Source: Eunapius fragilis (Eukaryota; Porifera; Demospongiae; Spongillida; Spongillidae). Taken from it: a stretch of DNA of 64,000 bases. The stretch spans positions 15,605,110 through 15,669,109 of the forward strand of contig OY811972.1 of NCBI GenBank assembly GCA_963681505.1, read 5' to 3'. The notes beneath the pieces were generated by a model that did no database searches, had not been told where the DNA came from, and saw nothing but the letters and a program-made list of their open reading frames with translations. Position 1 is the stretch's first letter; every line of letters starts with the position of its first letter. Both the position numbers and the translations under genes were made by a program. Shown here piece by piece: positions 22,128-33,717 of the stretch.

Positions 22128-22394
22128 TCATAAGTCCAAAATAATGTCATTAAACGCAGATGATGGCAGGTATGATCGCATCAGAATAGCTCCAGCATTG
22201 GCCCGTACCAAAATCATGCTGAGACGACCATAGAGGGTTGCCAGAGCTCTTGACTTGGTGGAATAAGTCTGGATAGCCAGTCGTGATGCCACAGTTGAAA
22301 ACACCTCAATGGCTTCAGCTCCCCATGCACCATAGCTTTCCACTACTAAAAGAATACTTGTATTTAATATGATGGCGGCATCTGTTGGCAACAA
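22128..22394 (-). mobile_element. Non-LTR retroelement relic, extreme C-terminus
   Basis: An 88-codon minus-strand frame with LLVVESYGAWGAEAIEVFSTVASR, then YGRLSMILVRANAGAILMRS. The same plan occurs at the C-terminus of the LINE at 37800-38855 (PVAIETSGALGLDALSLL, then LLQRVSIALQQGNAASV). This points to a 5'-truncated LINE tail. A and T runs follow at about 22040-22080. Confidence 0.55.
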
Positions 22395-22494
22395 GAGAGA
22401 ATTGTATTTCCATGTGTGCGAAGCCTACTAGAAGGCACACACACATCAAAAAGATCAAACAAACCGTGAAAATTCCATCAATATCTGGAATGGC

Positions 22495-22989
22495 ATGAAA
22501 AAGGTAGACAATTTGTCCAATGCCGTAAAGAAGTTTGAGGAGGAGCAAGCAATGGTGTCCCTTAAGAAGAAAGGACAGCTTTTAGGGTTTTGGAATAGCC
22601 TACCTTATAAGCCGGTGGAGGAAAACATTATTCAATGCCAAGGCCAGGCTGAATTGGGATTGATCTCTACAGCAGACGGACGTGTTTTTCACAGGTTACC
22701 AAATGACCTTTACTGCCATCAATTCAGGATGATTTACAAGGTCGGACTTGGCCTGCATTTTGCAAGTAAAAAGATATGCTTCAGCAGCACAGACAAATAC
22801 ATAGGAAGAATAAAAGTGACACTACAGGAGCCCCAATCAATTGACCAACTTGTAGTTCCTCATCGTACTGTAATAAGCTATTGGAAGACGCCCCATCCTC
22901 TGGAACATTCTCTATTGAGCACTTATGCGGACTCTATTGTGTATGAAAATTGTTATAATGCAGGTGTAATTATGCACGTGTCAGTCTAA
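22495..22989 (+). CDS. Hypothetical protein
   Basis: A 164-codon frame that starts MKKVDNLSNAVKKFEEEQAM and continues with a mixed hydrophobic and charged sequence including LISTADGRVFHRLPNDLY and QFRMIYKVGLGLHFASKKICFSSTDKYIGRIKVTL. It looks like a folded domain rather than random translation. I do not recognise it, and no neighbour identifies it. Confidence 0.4.
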   Translation: MKKVDNLSNAVKKFEEEQAMVSLKKKGQLLGFWNSLPYKPVEENIIQCQGQAELGLISTADGRVFHRLPNDLYCHQFRMIYKVGLGLHFASKKICFSSTDKYIGRIKVTLQEPQSIDQLVVPHRTVISYWKTPHPLEHSLLSTYADSIVYENCYNAGVIMHVSV

Positions 22990-23189
22990 TGATACTAGTG
23001 TTCATCCTGCAGATGCTAGTGTTAGCGGCCCTATACGGGATTGCAGTGCAACCGTCGCGACATGTGTATACTTCGTGATAGATACAATTGAATACGTTGT
23101 CCACGAAGACTTTTTCCAGCCCTCGAGTCGTGCATATTCAATAGCTTGATGCTATAGGGCGTTGTGAGCAGAGGGAAAGAGAGAGAAAA

Positions 23190-23783
23190 AGAGCTGCTTC
23201 AAGCTGCAAATCTATAGAGCATTTTTTGCCTATAGTGAAAAAGAGCTGCATTTCTGAAGGTCAGCCCAGTACTAGTCCCAGTGACCTTTCTTGTTCAACT
23301 TCTGTAAATGTTGCTTCTGATAGTGTACAGCCTTCTTTAAATTTGGTTCAAAATTCAACCACTTGTTGCACCACTAGTGATATCATAATCCAGGTATCAC
23401 CTACAATCACACCTAGAGGTCCTGAATCTAGTGTAGGCTTATCTACTGAGCCATGTTCATCGTCATCTGTTAATTCAGTACTGTGTCTGCAGATAAGCTG
23501 CCAAATTCACCATCAGAAGCCATCAAGGTGTGTGATGCACAGCTGTATCCCAATATCAGAATTTTATTGCAAATTGCATGTACGCTACCGGTAACCTCTT
23601 GTGAATGCGAAAGAAGTGCAAGTGTCCTTAGGCGGTTGAAGAACTATGTAAGAGCCACAATGCGTAATGAACGATTGGCAAACTTGGCATTACCATTATG
23701 ACCAGCATATAGATACTGAAAGGGTTACTGATATGTATGCACAGATGCATCCAAGAAGAATTGAATTAGGAACACTTCTATAG
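23190..23783 (+). pseudogene. Internally deleted hAT transposase
   Basis: The C-terminal ~90 residues match the hAT dimerisation region: LPNSPSEAIKVCDAQLYPNIRILLQIACTLPVTSCECERSAS, RRLKNYVRATMRNERLA, then HYDQHIDTERVTDMYAQMHPRR. The frame changes once, near 23693, just before HYDQHI. Upstream (23226-23480) is a Ser/Thr/Pro-rich segment (EGQPSTSPSDLSCSTSVN) typical of the extreme N-terminus of such proteins. The zinc finger and the RNase-H-like catalytic core, several hundred residues, are missing between the two. So this is an internally deleted, non-autonomous derivative. The downstream sequence GCACCCCCCCACTTGAAAAG near 23970 may belong to its right end. Confidence 0.72.
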
Positions 23784-25777
23784 TGTAACCTTTCACTGAT
23801 TGACTATTGATTTATCACATTTTTGTGCAGTGTACATGTCTCTAAATGTGTGAATAATAGATTAACCATATACTGAAGACTGAAGTACATTTGTATCAAT
23901 AAACCGGCAGATAAAGCCGACCAGCATATGTATGATCTGAAAGATGGTCCCTTTTATCAAATTTCAGCACCCCCCCACTTGAAAAGCTGCGTACGGGCAT
24001 GTTACATACCTTTGAATAACTTTATCGGTAGTACTCTTTCGATAGCCTCGTTTGGTTTTTCAGGGTACGCTTAGCCTTCCCGTACCGCACTCTCTTCGCC
24101 AAGCGAGCAGATTCAGGACTGGACAGTTGCCATTTTACTTTAATTAAGATATCTAAAATGTTATCTAATTATGCGTCTTACATATACCGTATAGTCGAAA
24201 ATATAACATCGGCTATTTTATATGAAAGCGGCTCGTCCAGCCTATTCTGAAGCTATTGGTGAAATTTCAAAGTGTTCCTATCCCGTTGCCAAGAAGAAGA
24301 AGAAGAAGGAGGAGACCATGTTCCGGACTGGGTACGAGGACGGGCAGTACCCTTTAGTGACTCACGTGATTTTTTTCTTGCGGTAACCGTTCAAAATGGC
24401 AGAAAGGAAGTGAAACTTGGGATGTGATTCAGAATCAACGGGCGATAAAGATTGCGAGAGATCTAAACCATCCAAAATAAGTAAAACCTACAAAGCTGAA
24501 GTAAGTAAAACCTACAAAGCCAAAGGAGCAATATAATTCGAATCTTACTACAGGATGGATCTGATCTGGTATATCTTAGCTGTGTTAAGAGTGCGTTTTC
24601 ATTTTCATGACTTGCAAAAGTAGGAACACTTGTTTTACTATTGCCCCACAGCAATGCAGCAGAGGAGTTTTTAGCATCGTTACTAAAATAAAACTGCTTT
24701 CAGACCTAATCTTTCCTTTAGAGGGAACATTGTCAAGTATTTTCACAATAAAACTGGCTAATCCGGACCTGAGCCACGTTTTTATTCTGAACCTCAGGAC
24801 ATCGTATTAAATGAAACAAAAAAAAAGCAACAGCAAAGTACAACAGTCATTCATTGTCTGTGCAAAAACTCGTCTTTATCATTATATGAAACACTCTCAC
24901 GCACGCATTAATTAAATGATTCTCACGCAATAATTAATCGAGTCTCACGCAAACCCATTTTAATATAGATTGGCATCTCTGCAACCGCGCAGTTCTGTGA
25001 CATAAAACAAAGACGAAACTGCTTATTTTTTGACTTCTAGTTCGATTGCTATAACAAGCTAAACGATCCGATCGTCCGGAGTCTTGTTAGAGACGGGTCG
25101 CGTATTTTTAATGAGACTCATAGACCAACTCAAATCCTATATGGAAGTTTCTAGTGAAACTTCCGATAAGCAGTATCAATGCAGCTGATGTGTTTAGTCC
25201 TATTAAGAATTGAAAATCCAGTACATGTATTGTGATCAGCACAGGTCACTACTTATTGTTTCATATACTGATGATAGCTGTTAATTTACCAGGCTGTATT
25301 GTACAGTGGGTAATTTAACGTGATAAAAATTTAGCATGAATTATCACTCGGCAGAAATGCTGTGATATTACTAGCAAACAGATGGCACATAAAGAACTTC
25401 CTTTGTTTTGTTTACGTTTAGTGACCCTTATCCACGTAAGAGCATTTTATTTAATTTCTATGTATCTGATAGACGAACGTTGTTCAAATTAGTGAATTAA
25501 ATACAGCTCAATAACACACATACTTTGGCCGAGTTGATTTTAACAGACGGATGCGCAAGTGACGTCATGTGCCACTCATGGGGGATGCGGAGTATATTAT
25601 TATTAATATATTATATTCACGAGTGATTGGCTCGGTGTTGTAATAAGCACATCCTCGCCGTACGTTAGCTTATCGTTATACACAGCCCAATTCTTTAAAA
25701 AATGCACAATCACTAAAACAAAATTCCTGCAGCGATTAGGGTAAAGGGGTGGAGCCTATGTCTAGAAGTAGGAGTTC
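23784..25777. other. Gene-less interval upstream (plus sense) of the aminopeptidase 3' end
   Basis: About 2 kb with no convincing coding sequence. It contains a short GAAGAAGAAG run (about 24295), a 22-bp direct repeat (AAGTAAAACCTACAAAGC) at about 24479 and 24501, and AT-rich sequence with TCTCACGCA repeats near 24895-24950. Confidence 0.5.
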
Positions 25778-28700
25778 TCAAGTGGAGGCAGTGAAGGCAG
25801 CATCAACAGAAGGGAAGCTCTTGTAGAACTCCTGTGAGTGGACACATGGTAGTCACATGACCAAGATCACATGATAGTCACATGACCATGGATCACAGAC
25901 ACATGACCACACGCAGGCCACACAGCACAGATGTAACTGACCTTGAAGAGGGTGACACACTGCAGCACACCTGTGGTGCAACACATCTCCCTGATGGAAT
26001 GCATACTGAGCTGTGGGCCACCAATGTCTGGAGAGGGGAGGGAGGTGAGGGGAGGAGGGGAGGGGATGAAGTATAAATAGATTTAACCATTGCTATTTTT
26101 ATGGCCTCCACTGTGCCTGGTAAATGAGTACTCACACTTCACACTAAGTACACCGAATGGACTACTAAGACATCAGGTAATGAGAGGAGTGGAGGAGGAG
26201 GAGGGGATGGGACGTGGAGGAGGAGGAGGGAGGGAAGGAGAGGAGGGGAGGAGAAGAGGGGGAGGGAAGGGGAAGAGGGAGAGGGAATTATGATGCAATC
26301 ATGTGTTCAGAGGATCATCGCCAGCAGCATTAGGGAAGGAACGTTTAATAAAAATTCCACCTCTTGTGCCACTCAACAGAAGACACGCCCCCTCCCTCCT
26401 CTCCCTCTCACTTACCAACAGTCCTCAGCCCCAGTCTTGCGGACACGATAGGTCCTATGGTGGTACCACAGGCTCCATCATTACGTACTGCTACCTCCTG
26501 CAATGGTTCATCAGGTCAACGGCAGCAGACCACACCCAAACCACACACCCTTACCTGTAGGGGTACACCACACCTGCAGGCCACCTCCCTCAAGATGGCT
26601 GCCGTAACAGCCGTGGTTGCATACTTCTGATTGGGATTGTACTTCAGCACAGGACCCTGGTGGTATGGGGAGGAGGTGGTGGCATGGGGAGGAGGTGGTG
26701 GTGTGGGGAGGAGGTGGTGGCATGGGGAGGAGGTGGTGACATGGGGAGGAGGTGGCAGTATGGGAGAAGGTGGTTGTAGAAGGTGATGGTATGGGAGTAG
26801 GTGGTATGTCTTGTAAAGTATCACATATAAGGCACCTCCCCCCCCTGTCCTCCCCCATAAAAAGGCTCGTGTTTAAATGATTTTATCTCCGTAACTGTTA
26901 ACACTCATGCAAATGAAAATGGAATGATACCCCGATGACATGGAATGATACCCCGATGACATGGAATGATACCCCGATGACATGAAATGATACCCCGACA
27001 TGAAATGATACCCCGACATGAAATGATACCCCGATGACATAATTTTGGAAAAAATGTACACAGAAATGTTCAGAGATACATGTTTAAACACTAGCCACTG
27101 TTTGTAATTAACATCTGTTTGTCATTGAAAAGCAGATTGCCACAATCATGGTGCTCTTTAAATAGAGTGCAATATGCCACTCACCTTGTGAAGTGTTGGC
27201 TGGTGGCCTGACTCGTGCTTTTCACTGTACAGGGGGTGTGGCAATGAGCAACCAGTACATGCAAACATTCAATATTTCTCCCACTCACCTATAATTAGGA
27301 TGAACAGCATGAGCCTGGTCTGCACTGACCAGAAATGACTTTGCAATGGCAACTTCAAAAGGCGTGGCCATCCCTAGCAACAGGAGAAGGTCAAACACAT
27401 TGTAGGAACATATCTCCAAACGAAAGCTCACCTCTCCCTCCCCTCATCCCTCTCCCCTCATCCCCCTCCCCCTCCCCTCCCCTCCCTCTCCCTCAACCCT
27501 CTCCCCTCCCTCCTCCTACTCCCCACCCCCTTCTCCCCTCATCCCTTTCCCTTCTCCCTCTCCCTACTCCCACTCCCTTCCTCCCACTCCCCTCCCCACT
27601 CCCCTCCCTCCCACTCCCCTCTCCCTCCTCCCACTCATCCCCTCTCCCTCCTCACCCTCTCCCTCCTCCCACTCCCCTCATCCCTCTTCCTCCTCACGCT
27701 CTCCCTCTTCCCACTCCCCCTCATCCCCTTTCCTCATTTACATCTAAACCTATTGCAATGACATATTTATAATGGTCTGGGCACCCTTACCTTCAGATAG
27801 CTGGGTACACACTCTTCTAAGCAGGAGTTCCATCATGTTGGACTCCGCCCCCTGAGCACTGAGTGAACCGACCTAATGGTGAGGGGGGCACTAAATAGAG
27901 TAAAGACCACCCCTCCAGTGCACACCTCTTCGTTATCAAACAGAGCAAGCACTCTTATGTACTCTTCTGTTGCTATGGTTTCCTCTGCTTCAATCAAACC
28001 CTAAGTGTGAATGAGTGTATGTGTGAGAGTATGTTCATATGTTGTATGTGTACCATAATGCACACATTAACAACAAAAATCACTTGGAGGAGGAGGAGGG
28101 AGAGAAGAGGGAGGAGGGAAGGGGGGAGGGGAGGAGAAGGGGAGGGGGAGGAGAGGACATGACATACCCTGAGGCCTGCATAGCAGTTCATGAGGTTGTC
28201 TATGCGAGGGGCAAAGATGAACTCCTCCAGAGCTCCACCAATCACCTGCGAGACATTATGTAACCAAGGCGGCTAAACACAATAAGCGCATCATATATGT
28301 ATATGTGTGTGTGCATGTGTGTGATGTGAGCAAATGAACCCTGGGGAGGGGAGTCCCATTTGTGAGCAAATGAACCCTGGGGAGGGGAGTCCCATTTGTG
28401 AGCAATGAACCCATGGGGGTGTCTTGTATCATTACCAAAAATTAATGTATTAAAATGCAATACCCCCTGTCAAAGTTACCATTTATAAATTTTAAATTAC
28501 CCTACATGTCTGATTATGTCATACACCTTGCACAACATCACTACACCACACCACTCACAGCAGGTTGTATGTCAGCCAGGCACAGCTCAAACTCCACTAT
28601 GTTGGAAGGTGAACATCCAAGTTGGTCAGCTATGATCTTCAACAACAGAGGCTGTTGTCCTTCCTATAAAGTAAGGAGGGGGAGGAGGAGAGGAAGGGGA

Positions 28701-31212
28701 GGAGGAGAGGAAGGGGGAAGAGGAGAGGAAGGGGGAGGAGGGGAATGAGGTAAGGAGACATCAGTAGTAGTGATGGCCTCACTGGTGTGCACTTGGTAAG
28801 TTCTCCACAAGCCTTTTCAAGCCCTGCCTGGAATGACGTGGCCAAAACTGGTACACTGCGCAGGCGGTATTGAGCAAGGAGGAGGGAGGCGAGAGGGGGA
28901 GGGGAGAGGGGGAGGAAGGGAGAGAGGGAGGAGGGGAGAGGGAGGAGGGGAGAGAGGGAGGAGGGGAGAGAGGGAGGAGGGGAGAGGGGGAGGAGGGAGA
29001 GGGGGAGGAGGGGAGAGGGGGAGGAGGGAGAGGGGGAGGTAGGTAAGGAGTGAAGGAGGAAAAAGGGAGAAGAAGTGTCTCACATACACCACTGTGCCCA
29101 TGTGCCCATGGCCCTCACTCACGTGTGTGTCTCCAAGTTAGGGGCAAACGATGAGTGCATTTCCCTGGCCAGGTGGATACAGATGTTAGGTATCTTCAGA
29201 ATTGGCTTGTCAATGTGGACCAGCTGGTGGAGCAGGCCTTTGTCTGTCTGAAAGGGGAAGGGGTGTGGTCACATTACGAGAAGGGGTGTGGTCACAAAAC
29301 ACCACGTGCTGTACAAGGAACCCTTTTCTTTATTCTCCATCCAAAATGTTGTAGATCAAATATATTTTCTAACACTCCACATTCCATCCTTGTTCCCACT
29401 ACAATACTAATAACATACCTAACCTCTTCCTACCCCTGTAGTTGAGATGGCAGACAAAAAATAATTATGGGAGTGAAAATGCACATGGCCTTTGGTGATC
29501 TTTTGATAACTATTTTCAAACTGAAATGCGTAAAAACTTATCAGACACCTTTAGCGATCATTCAGAAAAAATATGTACAATAACCAGTAAGTAATAACCA
29601 GTGCTTCATATATAGGACTGTCGCAGCAAAAAGGGACCTAACGTGACAATATAAAATTTTCCAGGAAGGAACTTCAAAGTTGACGCTTGCAATTAAAATG
29701 TCCGCGTAATTAAAAATTCAGGCTATAAACGTAACGAAGAAGATGTAGAGGACCCTAGGTATCTCATAAAAACATGCAATAATTAACCATGCAATAATAA
29801 AACATGTATTAATAAACCATGCATTAATAAACCATGCATTAATAAATAAAACATGCATTAGGACCCTCACATTCACTCTTCCATATGATCTGTGTGTCCC
29901 TGCCCCACTACAAGCCACTCCCATCCCATTATGGTTGCCATGGACACACTCACCTTGGTAACGACCTGTCCTGCCAGTTTGAGGTCCCGGTCAAACCAGG
30001 TGTGCCATATGCCCCCACCGTATGGTTGCACTGCCAAGCCAATGTACCCGGTGGAGTTCCTGCAAGTACGAGGCTTCAACTGGGAGGGGAGGGAGGGTGA
30101 GGTGGGTGAGGTGGGTGGAGAAGACACAACTGCGAGGGAAGGGGAGGAGAGGGAAGGGAGGAGAGGGGAGGGGAGAGGGAGAAGTGAGAGGGAAGGGAGA
30201 GGGGAGAGAGGGGAGGGAAGGGAGAGGGGAGAGAGGGGAGGGAAGGGAGAGGGAAGCCTACTCCCCCATGTGGACCACTCCCCCATGTGGGTTATTCCTC
30301 ATATGGTCACCTTACATGTAATACTGCATTGTGTGTGTGTGTGTGTGTGTGTGTGTGGTGTGTATGTGTGTGTGTGGTGTGTGTGTGTGTTTACACCTCA
30401 CCCTGAAGCAAGGGCTGTCTGTATGAGCACCAACAATGGAGAAGCCATTGCCCGGTTTGTACTGGCCTCCAACGGCAAAGGCGTAGATGGAAGAGAAGTT
30501 ATTGACCACAAAGTACTGTTGGTGGAAGGAGAGAGAAGGGAGGCAAGAGAGGGGAGGGAGGAGAGGGGAGGGAGGAGAGGGGAGGGAGGAGAGGGGAGGG
30601 AGGAGAGGGGAGGCAAGAGAGGGGGGGGGAGGAGAGGGGAGGGAGGAGAGGGAGGGAGGAGAGGAGAGGAGGGAGGAGGGGAAAGACCAGCATATTTTTT
30701 TAAAAAGTACACATCAAAATGGTGTATGCTGATATTTGGTAAAATAATGCGTCCTTTATTACTTATCTCCATATAATGCTCACCTTTCCTCCCTTCTTCA
30801 CCTCCCAGCTGTCCTTTACCCTCAGCTCTGAATAGCCAGCTGCCACCAGCTGTCGCTTGCACTCCTCCACAACTGCAGAACAACCATGTTTCCAATGGCA
30901 ACGTCATTACACCTACACACCTCATTACACATCACAACACTGACCACACCCTATCATGACTTCGTGTCGTTTTTTTAATTGAGGAGGCTTTTTTTTCGAT
31001 TACAATTGTAATGTTTTGGTGACCCTTTCTTGATGGGAATAGATTGATTACCACATAATGTTTGCTGTCCCATAATCCCAGGTGGTGTGAGGTTTTGGGG
31101 CTACAAAGAACCATTAATTTAGAGTGGGAATCAACCTGTTTCCGATGTGCATCACACACACACATACACACACGCACACACACACGCACGCACGCACACA
31201 CACACACACACA

Positions 31213-31267
<55 letters not shown>

Positions 31268-31683
31268 CGAAGTATAATGTTTTGGGTGCATGGGGTCTCA
31301 GGGCCTTACAGTATTGCAATGCATAGTACCACACGGCTGTGCACGTGGTAAAGAGCATGTAGTTACATTGTACGTGTAACCGCTTTGCTGCATGGGACAT
31401 CATGGGGAGCCTATTTCAAACGTAACATCATTATATGAATATCCCGAACACTGCCACCTGCTCCGATCGGTTCATGCGATTTCAGCTTGCAGTAGGATAC
31501 AGGGCTGTACAACATGTGTACGCAAACCAACATAAGATGTACCGTGATAGGGGGAGGGTCCTTTGTTAACGAAGTTAACGAATTCCCGAGCCGCTTCTAG
31601 GATAGCTTTCTGAAAGGATTAGAAGAGATGAAGACACAGTGGGTTAAGACGTATAGTGATGCACAATTCACCTTCGATGCCAT
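25778..31683 (-). CDS. DNPEP: Aspartyl aminopeptidase, complete 17-exon gene
   Basis: Predicted 464-aa M18-family zinc peptidase that removes N-terminal Asp/Glu from peptides in the cytosol; the human enzyme is ~475 aa. Coding exons (minus): 31683-31672, 31609-31543, 30872-30784, 30515-30402, 30079-29954, 29247-29123, 28855-28783, 28663-28559, 28245-28168, 28000-27926, 27872-27791, 27373-27289, 27224-27185, 26656-26555, 26497-26416, 26027-25942 and 25831-25778. All introns are GT-AG and phases match throughout. Key sites are all present: GAHTDSP (His), APRIDN (Asp), DNEEV (catalytic/ligand Glu pair), SADQAHA (Asp) and MHSIREM (His), plus the family blocks [21 protein letters not shown] and [12 protein letters not shown]. 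The start ATG was chosen because the four-residue first exon (MASK) joins in phase to [22 protein letters not shown], as in animal orthologues. No defects are seen, so it is likely functional. Introns carry purine/pyrimidine-rich repeats. Confidence 0.95.
26030..26290. repeat. GGGAGGAG-rich intron tract
   Basis: Polypurine stretches on the plus strand at about 26033-26067 and 26180-26285, inside the intron between exons 15 and 16 of the aminopeptidase gene. Confidence 0.85.
26675..26800. repeat. ~18-bp tandem repeat (GGGGAGGAGGTGGTGGCAT)
   Basis: About six imperfect copies in the intron just upstream of exon 14 of the aminopeptidase gene. In the transcript they form a pyrimidine-rich tract near the 3' splice site. 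Confidence 0.85.
26916..27045. repeat. 21-bp tandem repeat (GGAATGATACCCCGATGACAT)
   Basis: Six copies; the fourth and fifth are shortened to 16 bp by loss of GATGA. Intronic in the aminopeptidase gene. Confidence 0.93.
27425..27738. repeat. Polypyrimidine tract (CCCTCTCCCCTCC)n
   Basis: About 310 bases of almost pure C/T on the plus strand, in the intron between exons 11 and 12. This strand polarity is the reverse of the other tracts in the gene. The 145-codon Pro/Leu/Ser frame across it is an artefact. Confidence 0.93.
28080..28160. repeat. Polypurine intron tract
   Basis: GGAGGAGGAGGGAGAGAAGA-type sequence in the intron after exon 9. The partial duplicate has the equivalent tract at 12533-12602. 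Confidence 0.85.
28672..29050. repeat. Polypurine intron tracts (two blocks)
   Basis: GGGAGGAGAGGAAGGG units at 28675-28755 and GGGAGGAGGGGAGAGG units at 28878-29055, flanking exon 7. The duplicate carries the equivalents at 13229-13360 and 13488-13620, with different copy numbers. Confidence 0.9.
30083..30255. repeat. Polypurine intron tract (GGGAAGGGAGAGGGGAGAGA)
   Basis: Upstream of exon 5 on the transcribed strand; it forms the pyrimidine side of the intron before the acceptor at 30080-30081. Confidence 0.85.
30328..30392. repeat. (GT)n microsatellite
   Basis: GT repeats with GGTGTGTA interruptions, intronic, directly downstream (in gene sense) of exon 4. Confidence 0.93.
30520..30690. 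repeat. GGGAGGAGAG minisatellite
   Basis: About sixteen 10-bp GGGAGGAGAG units in the intron immediately before exon 4. Confidence 0.93.
31150..31266. repeat. (CA)n microsatellite
   Basis: CACACA with GCACG and TACA interruptions, in intron 2 of the aminopeptidase gene. Confidence 0.95.
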
Positions 31684-31728
31684 GTTTTTGTTGTTGACAA
31701 ATGTTTTATTATCACGTGCGGGCGTTTC

Positions 31729-31985
31729 AGGGGGCGTCTGTAAACTATTTTAGAAATCATATACCCCCCCCCCCCATAAGCTTAATTATGGAAATGCATT
31801 TTTAAAATCCACTACGATTTGAAAACGTCCCAAGATGACGTTGACGTATACCCCCCCCCCCCCCCCCCCCCCCCCCTTCCCATAAGCTTAATTATGGAAA
31901 TGCATTTTTAAAATCCACTACGATTTGAAAACGTCCCAAGATGACGTTATCTTTTCCAAAATAGTTTGCAGACGCCCCCTTAGGG
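31729..31985. mobile_element. MITE-like element with inverted ends and an internal duplication
   Basis: The left end AGGGGGCGTCTGTAAACTAT (about 31730) is mirrored by CAAAATAGTTTGCAGACGCC near 31955-31975, giving ~25-bp inverted ends. Inside, a ~68-bp segment (ATAAGCTTAATTATGG... to ...CCCAAGATGACGTT) occurs twice, at about 31778-31845 and 31880-31947, separated by a run of about 28 C. It begins only ~45 bp upstream of the predicted start codon of the aminopeptidase gene, so it lies in its 5' leader or promoter. Confidence 0.7.
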
Positions 31986-32052
31986 GACTAAAATTATTAT
32001 TCTATCCTAGTGCTGTATATTTTTGATCCCTCTTAAACTAATGCATTAATTC

Positions 32053-32147
32053 CTCAATGCAGCTTGGCTTCCTGGACACCATCCTAGCTTCTTCCAACGT
32101 GACTGATTTGCTGGGAGACCAGGCTGCCATCGTGAATGATGTTAAGG
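32053..32147 (+). other. Possible isolated exon
   Basis: Between a TGCAG acceptor and an AAG|GTGTGT donor lies a 28-residue open segment (LGFLDTILASSNVTDLLGDQ..). A second AG-bounded open block starts at 32227 (YYVFNQVLWKQ). No family is recognised and no further exons were found, so this may be chance or a gene fragment. Confidence 0.25.
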
Positions 32148-32829
32148 TGTGTAACTACACATTTGTCAAGACACTTCAGCCCCATAACAACAGCATCATT
32201 ACATGTCAAAATCTCTTTCCTCCAGTACTATGTATTCAATCAGGTCCTTTGGAAACAGTCATCACTGAGCTACATTAAAACTTCAGGGATGCTACCTCTC
32301 TTGGGCACTAGAACAACATCACCTGCTCCCATTACCAATTATTTCCATGGCGCACACACCCTCCTCGCCCACACCATCTTCTCATACATCCTTCCATTGC
32401 ACTACACCATTCTCTTCTATAGAATCCTTTTCAGCAATGTTAATTGCATTCACTCATGATCAAATGCAACATCTCCTCTGCTGCACCTCCATCACTAACC
32501 TCTCTCCAGGTATAGCAAACATAGCCATCAAAATCAGCCACTTAACTATCATATATCCTGAATGACCCAAGACGGAAGCCATACAACGCGTAGTAAAACA
32601 ATGCAGCTGCAATTAATTTTATACCAGAGATCATATATAGAATAAGATACACGCCCGCCCGTCAGTTATCTCGCTTGCATTGGCCACTGTATAGTGCAAC
32701 ACATACAGCCACTAAAATGGCCCGTCGCTGTTCAAGTGTTATTGGTAAATTAACTGTGAAGTTTCTTGTTTTATTATTTCATTACTCAGCTAGCGCTACT
32801 CGTATGCCGGCATGGCACACTCAATAAAC

Positions 32830-33240
32830 CTATGTATTTATTTGTGATACCAAATCAGTAAGGACATAGCCGATAAGAGAATTTTGACGACGGTGAGAGG
32901 CACATGAGCTAACATTCTGGACAGAACCAGCACATCTCCGGATCCGTTCCGCTTCCACCGGATCTCGTTCCTGTTCCATCTTTATTTGCTGTAGTACACT
33001 TTCCACTCTGGTGGCCCAAGCTATTGCAGCTCTCTCTTTAGCCACAGCGGCCTTCTCTTCTGCCTCAGCGGCAGCTTGCCTTCTTTCTTCGCGACGTATC
33101 TCTGCCTCAATGGTATTCTTCTTGGCTATTTCCATCTCTAGTTGCCTTTGATGAGCGGCTGCTTCCATCTCTAGTTGCCTTTGGTGAGCGGCTGCTTCCA
33201 TCTCTAATTGCCTTTGGTGAGCGGCTTGTTGATTTCCCAT
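32830..33240 (-). CDS. Coiled-coil hypothetical protein with internal repeats
   Basis: A 136-codon frame starting MGNQQ. Three near-perfect copies of AAHQRQLEMEA (residues ~5-42) are followed by a long Glu/Arg/Ala helix (NTIEAEIRREERRQAAAEAEEKAAV). The C-terminal 40 residues are less regular. The pattern predicts a coiled coil. Such sequences occur in many host and transposon proteins, so no function is assigned. The 5' context (GTTTAGTAATATTATCTGA before the ATG) gives no help. Confidence 0.45.
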   Translation of the reverse strand: MGNQQAAHQRQLEMEAAAHQRQLEMEAAAHQRQLEMEIAKKNTIEAEIRREERRQAAAEAEEKAAVAKERAAIAWATRVESVLQQIKMEQERDPVEAERIRRCAGSVQNVSSCASHRRQNSLIGYVLTDLVSQINT

Positions 33241-33717
33241 TCAGATAATATTACTAAACTGTACATGTGGCTATACTAATAGTGTGCTGATATCACTTTG
33301 AACGCTGTAGCTGTAGCAGAATTCGATGGCCGGTCGCGCTAATGTTTTTGGAAGTACCGCGTAGCACACTTCGTTACCTCACGACCACGAGTTACACAGC
33401 AGACAATAGCCCTTTACAACTCAAAGATACATTCTGCTGACGCAATCAGATTTGAATAAATACCTAGCTCTCCTCAATAAAATTGATATTTAACACTCTT
33501 CTTCAGCACGGTCTGCATCAGAGCAATAGTACCTACCAGCCACAAATGCATGCAGATGCTTTGGTTGAGAGCTATTCAATCTCAAGGTCCTTAGCTTTGC
33601 TGCATGGAGCCTCAAAAGATGCAAGTCCTTTTAAAATGGTGGCTAGATATACCTGTATCTCCTCAGCAGACAGTAAATGTCCTCTTTGTTCAAGATGGTA
33701 ACCATGCTCTTACATGT

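Noticed and set aside
24020-24420. Possible promoter or short gene near AAGAAGAAGAAGAAGG
   Set aside because: Only a simple repeat and short frames; no supporting motif.
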